The position numbers and the translations under genes were made by a program. DNA of 64,000 nt, taken from positions 209,854 to 273,853 of the forward strand of contig NZ_LQMT02000020.1 of assembly GCF_001620365.2 (NCBI RefSeq), written 5' to 3'. Of the stretch, positions 63,385 to 64,000 are shown in pieces. This DNA comes from Amycolatopsis keratiniphila subsp. keratiniphila (GTDB lineage: Bacteria > Actinomycetota > Actinomycetes > Mycobacteriales > Pseudonocardiaceae). The notes under the pieces are model-generated. The model was not told the origin of the DNA and made no database searches. It worked only from the letters and a program-made list of their open reading frames with translations. Each line of letters opens with the position of its first letter. Position 1 is the first letter of the stretch.

Positions 63385-63433
63385 CACCACTTGCGGCGCA
63401 CCTGCGACAGCAGCCCCAGCAGTCACAGTGACT

Positions 63434-63484
63434 GCGCGTGAAGGCCCCCTTCCCTCGGCTCAGCCGAGGGAACTCGACCTTCAC
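63434..63484. repeat. Partly decayed copy of the 49.4-kb hairpin
   Basis: The left arm and tip match 49394-49430 closely, including compensating T-A to C-G changes in the upper stem. The lower right arm reads CTCGAC where GGGGG is expected, so the base of the stem is lost. Confidence 0.7.
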
Positions 63485-63543
63485 ACCTTCCCCGGGTACA
63501 TGAAAGCCTCAGATGCGCGCGCCGTGGTACCGAGCCGGGCCAG

Positions 63544-63598
63544 TGTCATGAAAGGGTCGTTCAGGACGTTTTTCGTCCTGAACGACCCTTTCATGACA
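63544..63598. repeat. Nested-core hairpin (GAAAG-GGT-CGTTC core)
   Basis: Perfect 25-nt arms (63544-63568, 63574-63598) with a TTTTT loop begin 13 nt after the stop of the truncated secreted-protein gene. Probable terminator of that gene. Confidence 0.82.
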
Positions 63599-63611
63599 TC
63601 CGGAGCGAGCG

Positions 63612-64000
63612 TCAGAAGGCGAAAGCGGTACAGAACGAAGTCGCCGACTTCGCCGGGTCCGCGATCGACGTCGCGGTCAGCTTGATGTGCGCGACGTGGT
63701 CACCGCCCGCGGCCCGTTTGGCGTGCGCGGTCGCCGAAGACCGTCCGCCGAACGGGACGGTGGACAGCTCGTTCGGCAGCCGCACCTCCCAGCCCTTCGC
63801 GCTGGTGGACGCGCTCAGGCGATAGGTGTCGGTGTTGTACGGCGCCACCGCGCCCTTCGCGTTGCCCGTGTTGAGCACCGGGAACGAGCAGCTCGCGAGC
63901 CCCTGCTTGGCGAACGCCGGGGCCGACGGCCACAGCGAAACGCCCCTGGCCTGCGAGCCCGCTCCGTCGAGCGAAGCCACCGTGACGACGTAGGACAGCA
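63612..64000 (-). CDS. C-terminal part of a secreted protein with a NEW3/Ig-like domain
   Basis: The open frame has no start inside the window and continues beyond 64000, so this is the last ~128 residues of a larger protein. It reads LSYVVTVASLDGAGSQARGV, then SCSFPVLNTGNAKGAV, TYRLSASTSAKGWEVRLPNE and IADPAKSATSFCTAFAF at the end. The pattern resembles Ig-like C-terminal domains of secreted actinobacterial peptidases and glycosidases. The catalytic part is not visible. A perfect hairpin follows the stop. Confidence 0.6.
   Translation of the reverse strand, partial: LSYVVTVASLDGAGSQARGVSLWPSAPAFAKQGLASCSFPVLNTGNAKGAVAPYNTDTYRLSASTSAKGWEVRLPNELSTVPFGGRSSATAHAKRAAGGDHVAHIKLTATSIADPAKSATSFCTAFAF

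Larger units (their letters stand above)
63222..63611. other. Hairpin-rich intergenic region
   Basis: This 390-nt gap has no credible gene. It contains the sua5 promoter (TACGCT on the minus strand, 63230-63235) and four hairpin elements, described separately. Such density is seen nowhere else in the window. Confidence 0.6.

Overview
The window is high-GC actinobacterial chromosome, most likely from Amycolatopsis or a close relative in the Pseudonocardiaceae. The evidence is strong GC3 codon bias, many GTG/TTG starts, many apparently leaderless promoters, NucS, a MurA with Asp in place of the catalytic Cys, DUF2017/DUF2550 genes, and gene order matching the Mycobacterium tuberculosis Rv1300-Rv1333 region. 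No rRNA, tRNA, CRISPR array, transposase, prophage or biosynthetic cluster was seen.

Layout. 0-7.3 kb: a conserved block (P1-type peptidase, DUF2017, clpS, divergent pncB-pncA-KDPG aldolase, a secreted protein, bioY, a DinG helicase). 7.3-21.6 kb: OsmC protein, Ser/Thr kinase, Pth2-type hydrolase, serB, ctaD, then accessory enzymes (phosphotransferase, glycopeptide-type glycosyltransferase, alpha/beta hydrolase, GNAT, AraC regulator, methyltransferase, serine hydrolase, alkaline-phosphatase-like enzyme). 21.6-36 kb: FmdB, mechanosensitive channel, PLP sulfur enzyme with divergent AsnC regulator, a duplicated 3-hydroxyacyl-CoA dehydrogenase, the PTS-type dihydroxyacetone kinase operon dhaKLM, a DUF3558-like lipoprotein, a sodium:solute symporter with a small membrane partner, a papain-like protein and a patatin. 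36-53 kb: nucS, NUDIX, enoyl-CoA hydratase, GlxA regulator/isochorismatase pair, the ectoine uptake operon ehuBCDA, B12-dependent ethylmalonyl-CoA mutase, PH-like proteins, two LysE exporters, an LAxTG surface protein, a secreted trypsin, murA, a PduO adenosyltransferase and aroA. 53-63.2 kb: DUF2550, the complete F1Fo ATP synthase operon atpBEFHAGDC, an AtpI-like protein, a WecA-like transferase and Sua5. At 64 kb there is a truncated secreted protein.

The genes fit a soil saprophyte: NAD salvage (pncA/pncB), respiration (ctaD, atp), C3/C4 carbon handling (dhaKLM, Ecm with its adenosyltransferase, hydroxyacyl-CoA dehydrogenase), compatible-solute scavenging (ehu), wall synthesis (murA, WecA) and secreted enzymes.

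The most unusual material is intergenic. At least ten long hairpins sit 0-35 nt after stop codons. They share a nested core, GAAnG-NNN-CnTTC, in each arm, and the variable bases covary. A second palindrome family (GTTTAGTCCTCTGAATGCGG type) supplies stop codons to three genes. Other notable features are a 21-bp tandem array, three overlapping arms that can form two mutually exclusive hairpins near 63.3 kb, and about twenty genes whose start codon lies 6-8 nt after a TANNNT-like -10 box.
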